From Planctomycetota bacterium (GTDB lineage Bacteria > Planctomycetota > UBA11346), in NCBI GenBank assembly GCA_027859175.1, contig JAQIBG010000428.1, positions 1-39,493 of the forward strand: 39,493 bases of DNA. The letters run 5' to 3'. Below the pieces are notes generated by a model that did no database searches, was not told the origin of the DNA, and saw only the letters and a list, made by a program, of their open reading frames with translations. Positions 1 through 7,559 of the stretch are shown one piece after another; the stretch's first letter is position 1; each line of letters starts with the position of its first letter. Both the position numbers and the translations under genes were made by a program.

Positions 1-762
1 GGCAATCCCGCTGCGGTATGCCAACTCACCGCGGCTGCCAACCCAGCCTGGATGCAAGCGATTGCGGCTGAATTCAATCTGTCGGAAACGGTGTTTGTGC
101 GCCCCGTGGGCACCACGTGGGACCTGCGCTTTTTCACCCCACGCACTGAAGTGGCGCTGTGCGGCCATGCCACCCTGGCCACCGCGCACCTGTTGCTGAG
201 CACGGGGCTGGCGCGGGGCCGCATCGCGTTCACCTGCCCAGGCGGCGACCTGGCGGCTGAGTCTGACAGCGCGCGAATCTGGCTCGACTTCCCACGCATT
301 GCCACCCAGGCCTGCCCGGTTGATGAACGTCTGTGGGAAGCCCTCGGCTGCATGCCCCAGGCGGTGTACCAAGCCGGCGATGACATCCTGGTTGAAGCGC
401 CCGATGCCGAAGCCGTGCGCCGCGCCCAGGTAGACCACCGTCTCGTTGCCGAACTCCCCGTTCGCGGCGTGATACTGACAGCTGCCGCCGACGACGCCGA
501 GTACGACGTGATCTCGCGCTTCTTCGCCCCCGCCGCCGGCATCGATGAAGACCCGGTCACCGGCTCGGCCCACTGCGCCATCGGCCCTTATTGGGCCAAG
601 CGTCTCCGCCGCAATGAACTGCGTTGCCATCAGGCCTCGGCGCGCGGAGGAAGCTTGCTGGTGCGGGTCGGCGACAGCCGGGTTGAACTTGGCGGCCAGG
701 CGGTCACCGTCTTCAGCGGCGCCCTACAAGCGCCGCCCCCGAGCCCGGAACCGAGCCCATGA
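1..762 (+). CDS. PhzF-family isomerase/epimerase-like protein (5' end cut by window)
   Basis: The reading frame is open from base 1, and the codons before the first internal ATG (base 52) encode GNPAAV, the hallmark near the N terminus of PhzF proteins, so the true start lies before the window. Further family motifs follow: a LSETVFV segment, a CGHATLATA segment, and DEDPVTGSAHCAIGP near the C terminus. PhzF proteins are cytoplasmic, cofactor-free enzymes with two similar halves, related to diaminopimelate epimerase. PhzF itself acts in phenazine synthesis, but most family members have no known substrate, and no phenazine genes are visible here. The stop codon overlaps the plsY start (ATGA), so the two are probably cotranscribed. 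Family assignment is secure; the substrate is unknown. Confidence 0.9.
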   Translation, partial: GNPAAVCQLTAAANPAWMQAIAAEFNLSETVFVRPVGTTWDLRFFTPRTEVALCGHATLATAHLLLSTGLARGRIAFTCPGGDLAAESDSARIWLDFPRIATQACPVDERLWEALGCMPQAVYQAGDDILVEAPDAEAVRRAQVDHRLVAELPVRGVILTAAADDAEYDVISRFFAPAAGIDEDPVTGSAHCAIGPYWAKRLRRNELRCHQASARGGSLLVRVGDSRVELGGQAVTVFSGALQAPPPSPEPSP

Positions 763-1403
763 CCCTGTTGTTTATCGTGCTGCCCTTGGGCGCCTACCTG
801 TTGGGCTCGATCAGCTTCGCCTATATTTGCGGCAAGCTCAAAGGCATCGACCTGCGCGAGCACGGCTCGGGCAACCTCGGCGCCACCAATGCCGGCCGCG
901 TGCTCGGCGGGCGCTGGTTCGCCCTAGTTATGATTCTCGACATTCTCAAGGGCGTGATCCCGCTGGTGCTGGCGCGCGTGCTGCCTGGCGCGCTCGGCTT
1001 TGAAACCGAGGTCGTTGAGCATCAGGTCTTACAGATCGCAGCTGGCGCCGGCGCCATTCTCGGCCACGTGTTCACGCTGTTTCACCGCTTCCGCGGCGGC
1101 AAGGCCGTGGCCACCTCGCTCGGCGTGCTGATCGGCCTGCTGCCGCTGCTGGCCGGCATCGTAGCCGCCACCTGGGTCACGATCTGGGCCATCGGCACCT
1201 TCATATTCAAAGCCAAGCGCAGCGCTGCCGTAGGCCCGGCCTCGGTACTCGCAGCCTGCCTGACCCCGGTCTACTGGTACTTCTTGGTCAGCGACCCCTT
1301 CGGCGCCGACACCCGCATTCTCACTGCCTTCGTAGCTTTGCTGTGCATTCTGGTGATCATTCGCCATCGGAGTAATATTAAGGCTATGTTTGTGAAGGGT
1401 TGA
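759..1403 (+). CDS. plsY: Glycerol-3-phosphate acyltransferase PlsY
   Basis: This 214-residue integral membrane protein matches PlsY in length and motifs. It has an N-terminal membrane segment ending in GSISFAY, the glycine-rich HGSGNLGATNAGR motif, then DILKG, and the GHVFTLFHRFRGGKAVAT motif expected for acyl-phosphate and glycerol-3-phosphate binding. PlsY transfers an acyl group from acyl-phosphate to glycerol-3-phosphate, the first step of phospholipid synthesis in most bacteria. The start codon overlaps the stop of the PhzF-like gene by four bases, suggesting translational coupling. The gene is followed directly by an intergenic hairpin element that could end its transcript. Confidence 0.95.
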   Translation: MTLLFIVLPLGAYLLGSISFAYICGKLKGIDLREHGSGNLGATNAGRVLGGRWFALVMILDILKGVIPLVLARVLPGALGFETEVVEHQVLQIAAGAGAILGHVFTLFHRFRGGKAVATSLGVLIGLLPLLAGIVAATWVTIWAIGTFIFKAKRSAAVGPASVLAACLTPVYWYFLVSDPFGADTRILTAFVALLCILVIIRHRSNIKAMFVKG

Positions 1404-1412
1404 GGGCTGAGC

Positions 1413-1549
1413 GGTCCTGGGTCCTGGGACGCCTGCAAGCAGGCTTAGACGCGGGGCTGCCGCCCCGATACCCGGCCCAATGCGCAAGCTGGAGTACCCG
1501 GCTGTCGCTACGACCTAAGCGCCACAGGCGCGTACCAGGACCCAGGACC
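1413..1549. repeat. Intergenic multi-hairpin repeat, copy 1
   Basis: The element begins with GGTCCTGGGTCCTGG and ends with its near-perfect inverse, CCAGGACCCAGGACC. Between the ends are three short hairpins: CCTGC-AA-GCAGG (1432-1443), GGGGC-TGCC-GCCCC (1453-1466) and GCGCC-ACA-GGCGC (1519-1531). Related copies at 5776-5978 and 14531-14634 keep the ends and stems but change the loops. The copy lies between plsY and an ECF sigma gene on the same strand, so it may act as a terminator or separator. It could equally be a non-autonomous palindromic mobile element. No protein is encoded: readable frames across it are by-products of the repeat. Confidence 0.85.
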
Positions 1550-1641
1550 GGACTCCACGCCAACGCGCAATGCCCAAAGCGCGCACCCAAAACCAACACA
1601 CACTGTAACAAACGCCAAAGCCCGGCAGATTATCCATACCC

Positions 1642-2193
1642 ATGGATGACTGTCAGCTGATCACAGACGCTCAAGGCGGCGATACTGACGCCTTTTGCGA
1701 GCTGGTGGCGCGCCACCAGGGGCCGATACGTGCCTACCTGGCCGCGCTCGTCTTCGAACCTGAGTCGGTGTTTGACCTGGCCCAAGACGTGTTTCTCACC
1801 GCGCACAACAAGTTGGCTGACTTTGACGCCACGCGCGATCTGGGCGCCTGGCTGCGCGGCATCGCCCGCACCACCGCCTTGGCCCACAACCGAGCCGCGG
1901 CCCGCCGGACGCGGCGCGAACACACCGCCGCGCAACTCGCCCTGGCCCTCGCCGCTGAGCGTGAGCAGGCCCCCGACGAGCGCCTGACGGCCCTGCACGG
2001 CTGCTTGCGCCAACTGGCGCATAACCGGCCCGAGGTCCTCCACCTGCTTGAACAGCGCTACACCCACGAAACCGCCCTGTCTGCCCTTGCGCGAGAACTC
2101 AGCATCGCCGAAGGCGCCCTGCGCGTCCGCCTGCTGCGAGCCCGCCAGATACTGCGGCATTGCATCGACACCCGAATCGCGGCCGAGCCATGA
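1642..2193 (+). CDS. ECF-type RNA polymerase sigma factor
   Basis: The 183-residue protein has sigma region 2 at about residues 15-85, including FDLAQDVFLTAH and LGAWLRGIARTTA, which correspond to the core-binding and -10-recognition helices. Region 4 lies at about 115-175, with a helix-turn-helix (LSALARELSIAEGALRVRL) for -35 recognition. There is no region 1.1 or 3, as expected for an extracytoplasmic-function sigma factor. The next gene starts on its stop codon (ATGA) and encodes a FecR-type membrane protein, the usual anti-sigma partner layout. The pair probably senses an envelope or substrate signal; the regulon cannot be told from the window. Confidence 0.9.
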   Translation: MDDCQLITDAQGGDTDAFCELVARHQGPIRAYLAALVFEPESVFDLAQDVFLTAHNKLADFDATRDLGAWLRGIARTTALAHNRAAARRTRREHTAAQLALALAAEREQAPDERLTALHGCLRQLAHNRPEVLHLLEQRYTHETALSALARELSIAEGALRVRLLRARQILRHCIDTRIAAEP

Positions 2194-3518
2194 CGCCCGA
2201 GTTCGAATCGCTGTGGCTCGCTTATCGCGCCGATGTACTCGACGCCGCGGGTGACCGTCGGCTGGCCGAGTTGATCGCTACCGATGCCGGCGCGCGCAAG
2301 CAGGCCCTGGCAGACCTTGAGATTGAAGCCCTGCTGCGGACCTCAGCCATCACCGACGACGCGTTTGTCCGCGCGACCCGCGCCCGGCTCGCCGCCCACG
2401 GCGACACCGCACGCTTTGTTGCCTCCTTGCACCCGCAGCTGCCAGCTCGCCGCCGCCATGGCTCCACGCGTCGCGCTCGGCGCTGGCCGTGGCTGACTAC
2501 CGCCGTCGTCGTGGCTGCCGCGGCGCTCATCGCCCTTGCGATGCGCCTCAGCAGCCCAGCGGCACCCGGCCTCGATCCCGCGTCATCACACCCACGCAGC
2601 ATCACGCTCGGGCCAGCCCAGATCACGTTTGACGACGACTGCCAGTACCAGCTGATCGATGATGCCCTGGTCGTTTCAAGCGGCGGCTTGACCTGCAGCG
2701 TCGAGCCCGGCCACGGAGGCTTCGCGCTGCGCACCAGCCACGCCACGTTCGCTGTACTCGGGACCCGCTTCCGCATAGAGACCGACGCGCACACCAGCGC
2801 CGTTGCGGTTGAGCACGGCAGCGTGCGCGTGACCCGCAACGATGGCGCACGCCTGCTTGTCGAAGCCGGCCTGCACTGCTCGTTCACCCAAGACGGCCCC
2901 CTGATCCCGTCCCTGAACCGCGAGGCTTGCGCGCTGATCATCGGCTCTGCCTCCAAGCCCGCCTCAAGCAATCAACTCGGCGCCGTGTTGCGCCGCGATG
3001 GCTGGCAGGTGCTCATCACCAATGACACCGATCTCGACACCATCCCCTCCGCGGTGGACCTCATCATCCCACTGCAAACGGCTAGGTCGTCTCGCCTCGA
3101 CGACCCGAGCCAAGGCTGGCACCAGCTCCCAGTGCTCAACCTCGACCCCTCGGTCAATCGCTGGCTCGGCATCAGCGCCGACCGTGATGACGACTACCTC
3201 GATGACCCAGGCGGCGCGATTGCGGTGCCGGATACCGACGCCACCTGGTTCGCTGGCCTGACTGGTACAGTCCAGGTCCAATCGGCCAATCGTCCCCTGT
3301 ACTGGGCCGACCCCCTCCCCAAGGCTCAGATCCTGGCCCGGGTCGCAGAGCACCCGCAGCGGGCTTGCGCCATCCTCAAGCCACGCAGCCATACCCAAGC
3401 GCCGCGGCTGTTCCTCGGCGTCAACCCCGTGGCCGAACCGAGCCCAGCAGGCTGGGCGATCATTCGCGCGGCTGCGGCTTGGCTGGTCAGTGAGCACCGC
3501 CGGCATGAAAGTCGGTAA
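2190..3518 (+). CDS. FecR-domain transmembrane protein, putative anti-sigma factor
   Basis: The start at 2190 is chosen because it overlaps the sigma gene stop (ATGA) and gives the MTPEFESLW start typical of these regulators. The 442-residue protein has a cytoplasmic N-terminal region of about 100 residues, one membrane helix at about 107-125 (WLTTAVVVAAAALIALAM) after an RRRHGSTRRARR positive patch, and a FecR-like beta domain at about 140-245. That domain contains ATFAVLGTRFRIETD and AVEHGSVRV, characteristic of the family. The final 180 residues resemble the ThuA/glutamine-amidotransferase-like domain seen at the end of some PVC FecR proteins (RLFLGVNPVAEPSPAGWAII), but this match is by eye only. 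Role: it probably holds the adjacent ECF sigma factor until a periplasmic signal arrives. Confidence 0.8.
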   Translation: MTPEFESLWLAYRADVLDAAGDRRLAELIATDAGARKQALADLEIEALLRTSAITDDAFVRATRARLAAHGDTARFVASLHPQLPARRRHGSTRRARRWPWLTTAVVVAAAALIALAMRLSSPAAPGLDPASSHPRSITLGPAQITFDDDCQYQLIDDALVVSSGGLTCSVEPGHGGFALRTSHATFAVLGTRFRIETDAHTSAVAVEHGSVRVTRNDGARLLVEAGLHCSFTQDGPLIPSLNREACALIIGSASKPASSNQLGAVLRRDGWQVLITNDTDLDTIPSAVDLIIPLQTARSSRLDDPSQGWHQLPVLNLDPSVNRWLGISADRDDDYLDDPGGAIAVPDTDATWFAGLTGTVQVQSANRPLYWADPLPKAQILARVAEHPQRACAILKPRSHTQAPRLFLGVNPVAEPSPAGWAIIRAAAAWLVSEHRRHESR

Positions 3519-3533
3519 CATCACGCCCACAAC

Positions 3534-3555
3534 GGCAGATCTGCCACAGTATACG
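3534..3555 (+). promoter_or_regulatory. Palindrome beside a possible -10 box
   Basis: A perfect 12-base palindrome, GGCAGATCTGCC (3534-3545), sits five bases before TATACG (3550-3555), a fair match to a sigma-70 -10 box. The phosphoesterase start codon is at 3596. No good -35 box is visible 17 bases upstream (CCACAA). The palindrome could be an operator, but a single occurrence is weak evidence. Confidence 0.3.
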
Positions 3556-3595
3556 CCACACACCGCGCCGCGCGCACGCTCTCTACGGAACCGCT

Positions 3596-4909
3596 ATGAA
3601 CCTGTCTCCCATTGTCTCACTGGTCCTTTTACTCAGCGTTTTTGTCAGCACCGCCAGCGCTGAAACCGCAGCCACCGATGCGGCAACACTGCGTATTACG
3701 CGCGGTCCGTACCTGCAGTTGGTAACCCCCGATGCGGTCAGCATCCGCTGGCATACCAACCTGCCCTGCGTGAGCGCGATTGATCACGGTCCGCTCGCCG
3801 GCCCCTTAGCCCACCGCATCACAGCCGAAGCCGCCAGCACCACCCACGAGCTCCGCGTTACCGAGCTCAAGCCCGATACCGCCTACGCCTACCGCCTCAT
3901 CCACAACGATGCAGTTGCCCTTGAAGGGCCCGACCTGCGCTTTGAAACCGCCCCCAAGCCCGGCAGCACCAAGCCGCAACGGATCTGGATCATCGGCGAC
4001 TCCGGCACCGCCAACAACAACGCCAAGGCGGTGTATCAAGCCTACCGCGACCTCACCGGCGACACCTATACCGACCTCTGGCTGATGCTCGGCGACAACG
4101 CTTACAACAGCGGCACCGACGATCAGTACCAGGCCGCCGTGTTCGATACCTATCCGGAAATGCTGCGGCAAACGCCGCTTATCTCCACCATCGGCAACCA
4201 CGACGGCCGCTCGGCCAAAAGCGCCGAACAATCCGGTCCCTATTACGATATTTTTACCCTGCCCACAGCCGCTGAAGCCGGCGGCGTCGCTTCGGGCACC
4301 GAAGCCTACTACAGCTACGATTTCGGACTGGTCCACTTCGTGTGCCTCGACAGCTATCAAACCAAGCGCACGGTTGACGGTGCGATGCACCGCTGGTTGG
4401 CCCAGGACCTCGCAGCCAACAGCCTGCCGTGGACCATCGCCTTCTTCCATCATCCCCCCTACACCAAAGGCAGCCACGATTCCGACAAAGAAGGCAATTT
4501 GATTGAGATGCGCGAGCATTTCCTGCCCTTGCTCGAAGACCATGGGGTCGACCTGGTGCTGAGTGGTCACAGTCATAGCTATGAGCGCAGCAAGCTGATC
4601 GACGGGCACTACGGCAAGTCGTCGAGCTTCGATGACGCCATCCACAGCAAAGACGCCGGCGATGGCGACCCGGCCGGCGACGGCGCCTACACCACCGCCA
4701 GCGGCGCACACCAAGGCACCGTCTACATGGTTGCCGGTTCGTCGGGCAAGATCAGCGGCGGATCGCTCAACCACCCGGCGATGAAGCGCAGCCTCAACAT
4801 CCTCGGTTCGGTGGTGCTCGACGTCAGCACCACGGGCCTCGACCTGCGCTTCCTCGACAACCAAGGCAAGACCCTCGACACCCTGCGCTTGACCAAAGCC
4901 GCCGAGTAA
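3596..4909 (+). CDS. Secreted purple-acid-phosphatase-like metallophosphoesterase
   Basis: Residues 1-22 form a signal peptide ending near ASA. Residues 30-120 look like the fibronectin-III-like N-terminal domain of purple acid phosphatases (GPYLQLVTPDAVSIRW). The calcineurin-like phosphoesterase domain follows, with its metal ligands in order: GDSG (D135), GDNAY (166-170, D167), GNHD (200-203), a conserved HHPPY (285-289) and GHSHSYER (324-331). These are the five signature blocks of the superfamily, so the two-metal site appears complete. The protein probably hydrolyses phosphate esters in the periplasm or outside the cell; the substrate cannot be told. It precedes an exported TPR protein by 47 bases on the same strand and may share its transcript. 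Confidence 0.9.
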   Translation: MNLSPIVSLVLLLSVFVSTASAETAATDAATLRITRGPYLQLVTPDAVSIRWHTNLPCVSAIDHGPLAGPLAHRITAEAASTTHELRVTELKPDTAYAYRLIHNDAVALEGPDLRFETAPKPGSTKPQRIWIIGDSGTANNNAKAVYQAYRDLTGDTYTDLWLMLGDNAYNSGTDDQYQAAVFDTYPEMLRQTPLISTIGNHDGRSAKSAEQSGPYYDIFTLPTAAEAGGVASGTEAYYSYDFGLVHFVCLDSYQTKRTVDGAMHRWLAQDLAANSLPWTIAFFHHPPYTKGSHDSDKEGNLIEMREHFLPLLEDHGVDLVLSGHSHSYERSKLIDGHYGKSSSFDDAIHSKDAGDGDPAGDGAYTTASGAHQGTVYMVAGSSGKISGGSLNHPAMKRSLNILGSVVLDVSTTGLDLRFLDNQGKTLDTLRLTKAAE

Positions 4910-4956
4910 GCACCAGCCACTCGATTCACCACAAGCCCCGAAGCGGAGTCCAAGTG

Positions 4957-5763
4957 ATGCGTGCCGTGCTCTTGTGCATCCTCCTCAGCGCCCTCGGTAG
5001 CCTGCCTGCGCATGGCGATCTCAGTGAACGGATCGCCATTCTCGACACGGCAATTACCAGCAATCCCGACGACAGCGAAGCGCTACGTGAGCGCGCCGAC
5101 CTGCATCGCCAGCACGGCGATTACCAAGCCGCCCTGGATGACCTCGACCGCGCCACGCACTTGGCACCACAACCGGTCACCGATGCCTTTGCACGGGGCC
5201 GTGTCCTGCGCGAAGCCGGACGCAGCTTTGAAGCCCTCGAAACCCTCGAGCGCTGCCTGTCGCTGCAGCCAGACCATACGCCGGCCCATATTGAGGCCGC
5301 GCTCGCTGCCGCCGACGCCGGGCAATGGGCCAGCGCCGCCCAGCACTGGGATGCGTGCTGGGATAGGCTCGACCCGCTGCGACCGCAGCAGGTCCTCGAT
5401 CGGGCCCTGGCCCACCGCTTGCACGCCGGCGGCGGACCGAACGCCGAATTGGCCATCCTAGAACAGGGCCTCGAGCGCCTCGGCCCACTCCCCGTGTTGT
5501 CTGAGGCCGCGATCCAGGCCGCAGCAGCAGCGGGCGATGTCCCCCGCGCCCTGAAGCATTGCCGAAGCGGGAAGAGTCGCGCGCAGCGCCCCGAGACCTG
5601 GCTGGCACGCGAAGCCGACCTGCTCGCAAGCATCGGCGACCACGAGGGCGCCACGCTATGCCGCCAGCAAGCCATCACCGCAATCGACGGCCTACCGGCC
5701 AACGTCCGCGCCCGGCCGGCCACTGTTCGCTTGCGTGAGGAACTCGTCGCTGCGTTGCGTTAG
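4957..5763 (+). CDS. Exported tetratricopeptide-repeat protein
   Basis: A signal peptide (residues 1-19, ending in a PAHG-like site) is followed by several 34-residue TPR units, for example YQAALDDLDRATHLAPQ and SFEALETLERCLSLQPDH. The units recur across residues 25-260 with the expected small/large residue pattern. TPR proteins act as protein-protein interaction scaffolds, here presumably in the periplasm. ATG at 4957 has GGAG (4945-4948) eight bases upstream; a GTG directly before it at 4954 is the alternative start. It follows the secreted phosphoesterase closely, so the two may work together, but no partner is evident. Confidence 0.75.
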   Translation: MRAVLLCILLSALGSLPAHGDLSERIAILDTAITSNPDDSEALRERADLHRQHGDYQAALDDLDRATHLAPQPVTDAFARGRVLREAGRSFEALETLERCLSLQPDHTPAHIEAALAAADAGQWASAAQHWDACWDRLDPLRPQQVLDRALAHRLHAGGGPNAELAILEQGLERLGPLPVLSEAAIQAAAAAGDVPRALKHCRSGKSRAQRPETWLAREADLLASIGDHEGATLCRQQAITAIDGLPANVRARPATVRLREELVAALR

Positions 5764-5775
5764 TTTTTAGGGGAA

Positions 5776-5978
5776 GGTCCTGGGTCATAGGACGCGCCTA
5801 ACGGCGCTTGGGTCGTAGGAACAGCCCGCTTGGAGTGGGAAGGTCCTCGGTCCTGGGACGCGCCTAGCGGCGCTTGGGTTGTAGAAACAGCCAGTGAAAC
5901 CGCAGGCCCACCGGGCGGGGTATCGGGGCAGTCGCCCCGCGTCTAAGCCTGCTTGCAGGCGTTCCAGGACCCAGGACC
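5776..5978. repeat. Intergenic multi-hairpin repeat, copy 2 (inverted, one end duplicated)
   Basis: This is the same element as at 1413-1549 but in the opposite orientation. The GCGCC/GGCGC hairpin end is on the left and present twice: unit 5776-5841 and a second unit starting at 5842, about 66 bases apart, with loops TAAC (5799-5802) and TAGC (5865-5868). The middle hairpin GGGGC-AGTC-GCCCC is at 5925-5938 and the CCTGC-TT-GCAGG hairpin at 5948-5959. The element ends in CCAGGACCCAGGACC. It fills most of the 270-base gap between two convergent genes (TPR protein and HAD hydrolase), a position suited to a two-way terminator. Confidence 0.85.
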
Positions 5979-6033
5979 GGAATCAACACCGGGCGCCGGC
6001 ATCCAAAACATACAGCGCGACTAGGAACCCAAC

Positions 6034-6774
6034 CTACCGCAAAAACTCCAGCATCTCACGAATATGCACCACCGTATAATCCGGCTTACAAGCCGTGATG
6101 CGCTCACCCGCGTAAATGCCCTCGGTCATGCGCAGGCAGGTCTGGAAACCGTAGGCGGCGGCGGCGGTGATATCACGCTCGGGGTGATCGCCGACGTGGA
6201 GAATCTGGTCCGGACCACAGCCGGCTTCAGCGCAGGCGTGGTCGTAATGGCGTTGATTGGGCTTGATCCACCCCACGTCTGAGCTGAACGAGTAGAAGTC
6301 AAACAGCCGATCCCAACCACGCGTGGCAAACCAGCGACGGCAGCAATCACCCGGCCACGCCACATGACTGAGAATGCCGATGCGGTAGCCGCGCTGCTTG
6401 AGCTCGGACAGCACCGCCTCCACGCCGTCGTACGCGAGCACCAGGCCGATACAGCTGTCAGCCAGCTCGGTCAGCGCCGCAGCCACGCAGGGGCTGTCGG
6501 GATCAGCACCAGCCGCGCGCGCCCAGTCGGCGATCATCGTCGCCATGTCAAATTCACGGTGCTCGGGGTTCTGAACCGGGTCAACCGACTCAGTCCACGC
6601 GGCATGCAACTCATCGTGGCAGCGCTCAAGCCAGTCAGCACCAGGCGCGCCACCACATGCAGTCAAGGCCTGCGCCAGCACGCCCAGGGCCCGCCGGTGT
6701 TGGTAGCCATAGGGCTGACCGTGGTTGGTGGCGAGGGTATCACCCCAGTCGAAGGTAATCGTGCGAATCGGCAT
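6034..6774 (-). CDS. HAD-superfamily hydrolase
   Basis: The start at 6774 gives MPIRTITFDWGDT, placing the nucleophile motif at residue 8 as expected; in-frame codons further upstream add 30 residues without family character. The four HAD motifs are present: FDWGDT (nucleophile Asp), ILSHVA (Ser), GWIKPNQRHY (Lys) and HVGDHPERDI (acidic pair). The residue two after the nucleophile is Gly rather than the Asp usual in phosphatases, and the fourth is Asp. A helical cap of about 90 residues lies between motifs I and II (C1 type). The protein is probably a cytoplasmic small-molecule phosphatase or dehalogenase-like enzyme. It is divergent from an ECF sigma gene 146 bases away. Confidence 0.85.
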   Translation of the reverse strand: MPIRTITFDWGDTLATNHGQPYGYQHRRALGVLAQALTACGGAPGADWLERCHDELHAAWTESVDPVQNPEHREFDMATMIADWARAAGADPDSPCVAAALTELADSCIGLVLAYDGVEAVLSELKQRGYRIGILSHVAWPGDCCRRWFATRGWDRLFDFYSFSSDVGWIKPNQRHYDHACAEAGCGPDQILHVGDHPERDITAAAAYGFQTCLRMTEGIYAGERITACKPDYTVVHIREMLEFLR

Positions 6775-6920
6775 GCTGGGAATCGTGCAAGGTTGGAGGA
6801 CGTAGCAACGGTCACCACCAGGACAGGTCGATACCGCAACAGCCTGGGGTGCGTCATGCGCCACCGAGCCACCGGCAACACAGGGTCGACCAGACAGCTC
6901 CGGTGTCTCATACTGAGGTG

Positions 6921-7457
6921 ATGTCAGAAGCCGACGCTTCTCTGGTCCAACGTGTTCTGGATGGCGACCGCAGCGCCTTCGAAGCGCTCATGGCCACCCA
7001 TATGGATCGGGTACGGGCGGTGGCTGGCTCTGTCGTCAGCGACCCCGAAGGCGTCGACGATGTGGTCCAGGAAGCCTTCATTCGGGCCTACCGGCGCATC
7101 GGGCAACTGGCCGATTACCGCACTTTCCCAGCCTGGCTGGCCCGGATTGCCCGCAATGAGGCCATCTCCTGGCACCGCCGCCGCAAACGCCGCGCCGCCG
7201 TTCCGCTCGACAGCATCCCGCTGCTACCCGATACCAGCCACGACCACGATGACGACAATGGCGTCGACGAAGAGCGCTTGGCGAAGTTCAACTTAGCCTT
7301 GGGCAAGTTGCGCCCCGCCTACCGCGAGATCCTGGCGCTTAAATACGAAGCCCAGTTGAGCTATGAGGAAATCGCAGAGACTTTGGGCACCAGCATGGCC
7401 AACGTCGAGAAGAAGCTGTATCGCGCCCGGCAGCGCCTGCAGAAGCTGATGGAATAA
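6921..7457 (+). CDS. ECF-type RNA polymerase sigma factor (no adjacent anti-sigma)
   Basis: The start at 6921 (MSEADASLVQRVLDGD) fits the usual ECF N terminus; an earlier in-frame ATG at 6849 would add 24 residues without sigma-like sequence. Region 2 covers residues about 8-75, with GVDDVVQEAFIRAYRRI and FPAWLARIARNEAISWHRR. Region 4 is at about 118-175 (LRPAYREILALKYEAQLSYEEIAETLGTSMANVEKKLYRARQ). At 178 residues it is a standard RpoE-like ECF factor. The next gene on the strand, 102 bases on, encodes a peptide-binding lipoprotein, and no anti-sigma or FecR gene is adjacent. Regulation is therefore unclear. Confidence 0.92.
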   Translation: MSEADASLVQRVLDGDRSAFEALMATHMDRVRAVAGSVVSDPEGVDDVVQEAFIRAYRRIGQLADYRTFPAWLARIARNEAISWHRRRKRRAAVPLDSIPLLPDTSHDHDDDNGVDEERLAKFNLALGKLRPAYREILALKYEAQLSYEEIAETLGTSMANVEKKLYRARQRLQKLME

Positions 7458-7559
7458 CCGGGGTACGGCCAATCCGCAGCGCTAGCCGCCCACCCACGCA
7501 ACACACGCGCCCAGGCGCAAGCCTGTTCCTCGCCGACTGGCCCGTTAGGGTTCTCCGAC

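Noticed and set aside
1604-1641. TGTAACA upstream of the first ECF sigma gene as a possible ECF -35 box
   Set aside because: No convincing matching -10 motif at 16-17 bases spacing; a single weak half cannot support a promoter call.
1384-1660. Short frames over the first hairpin element, whose translations resemble those over the other two elements
   Set aside because: The similarity comes from the DNA repeat itself; the elements differ in length and orientation and carry no start signals, so a conserved peptide family is unlikely.
3806-4864. 352-codon minus-strand frame
   Set aside because: It is fully antisense to the metallophosphoesterase, whose motifs are complete; its Val/Gly/Ala-rich composition is typical of an antisense shadow.
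1413-5978. CRISPR array, because of recurring similar segments
   Set aside because: The repeats are large, inverted, far apart and not regularly spaced; no cas genes are present.
6875-6910. GCAACA and GTCTCA upstream of the second ECF sigma gene as a self-controlled promoter
   Set aside because: The spacing of 24 bases is too long for ECF promoters.
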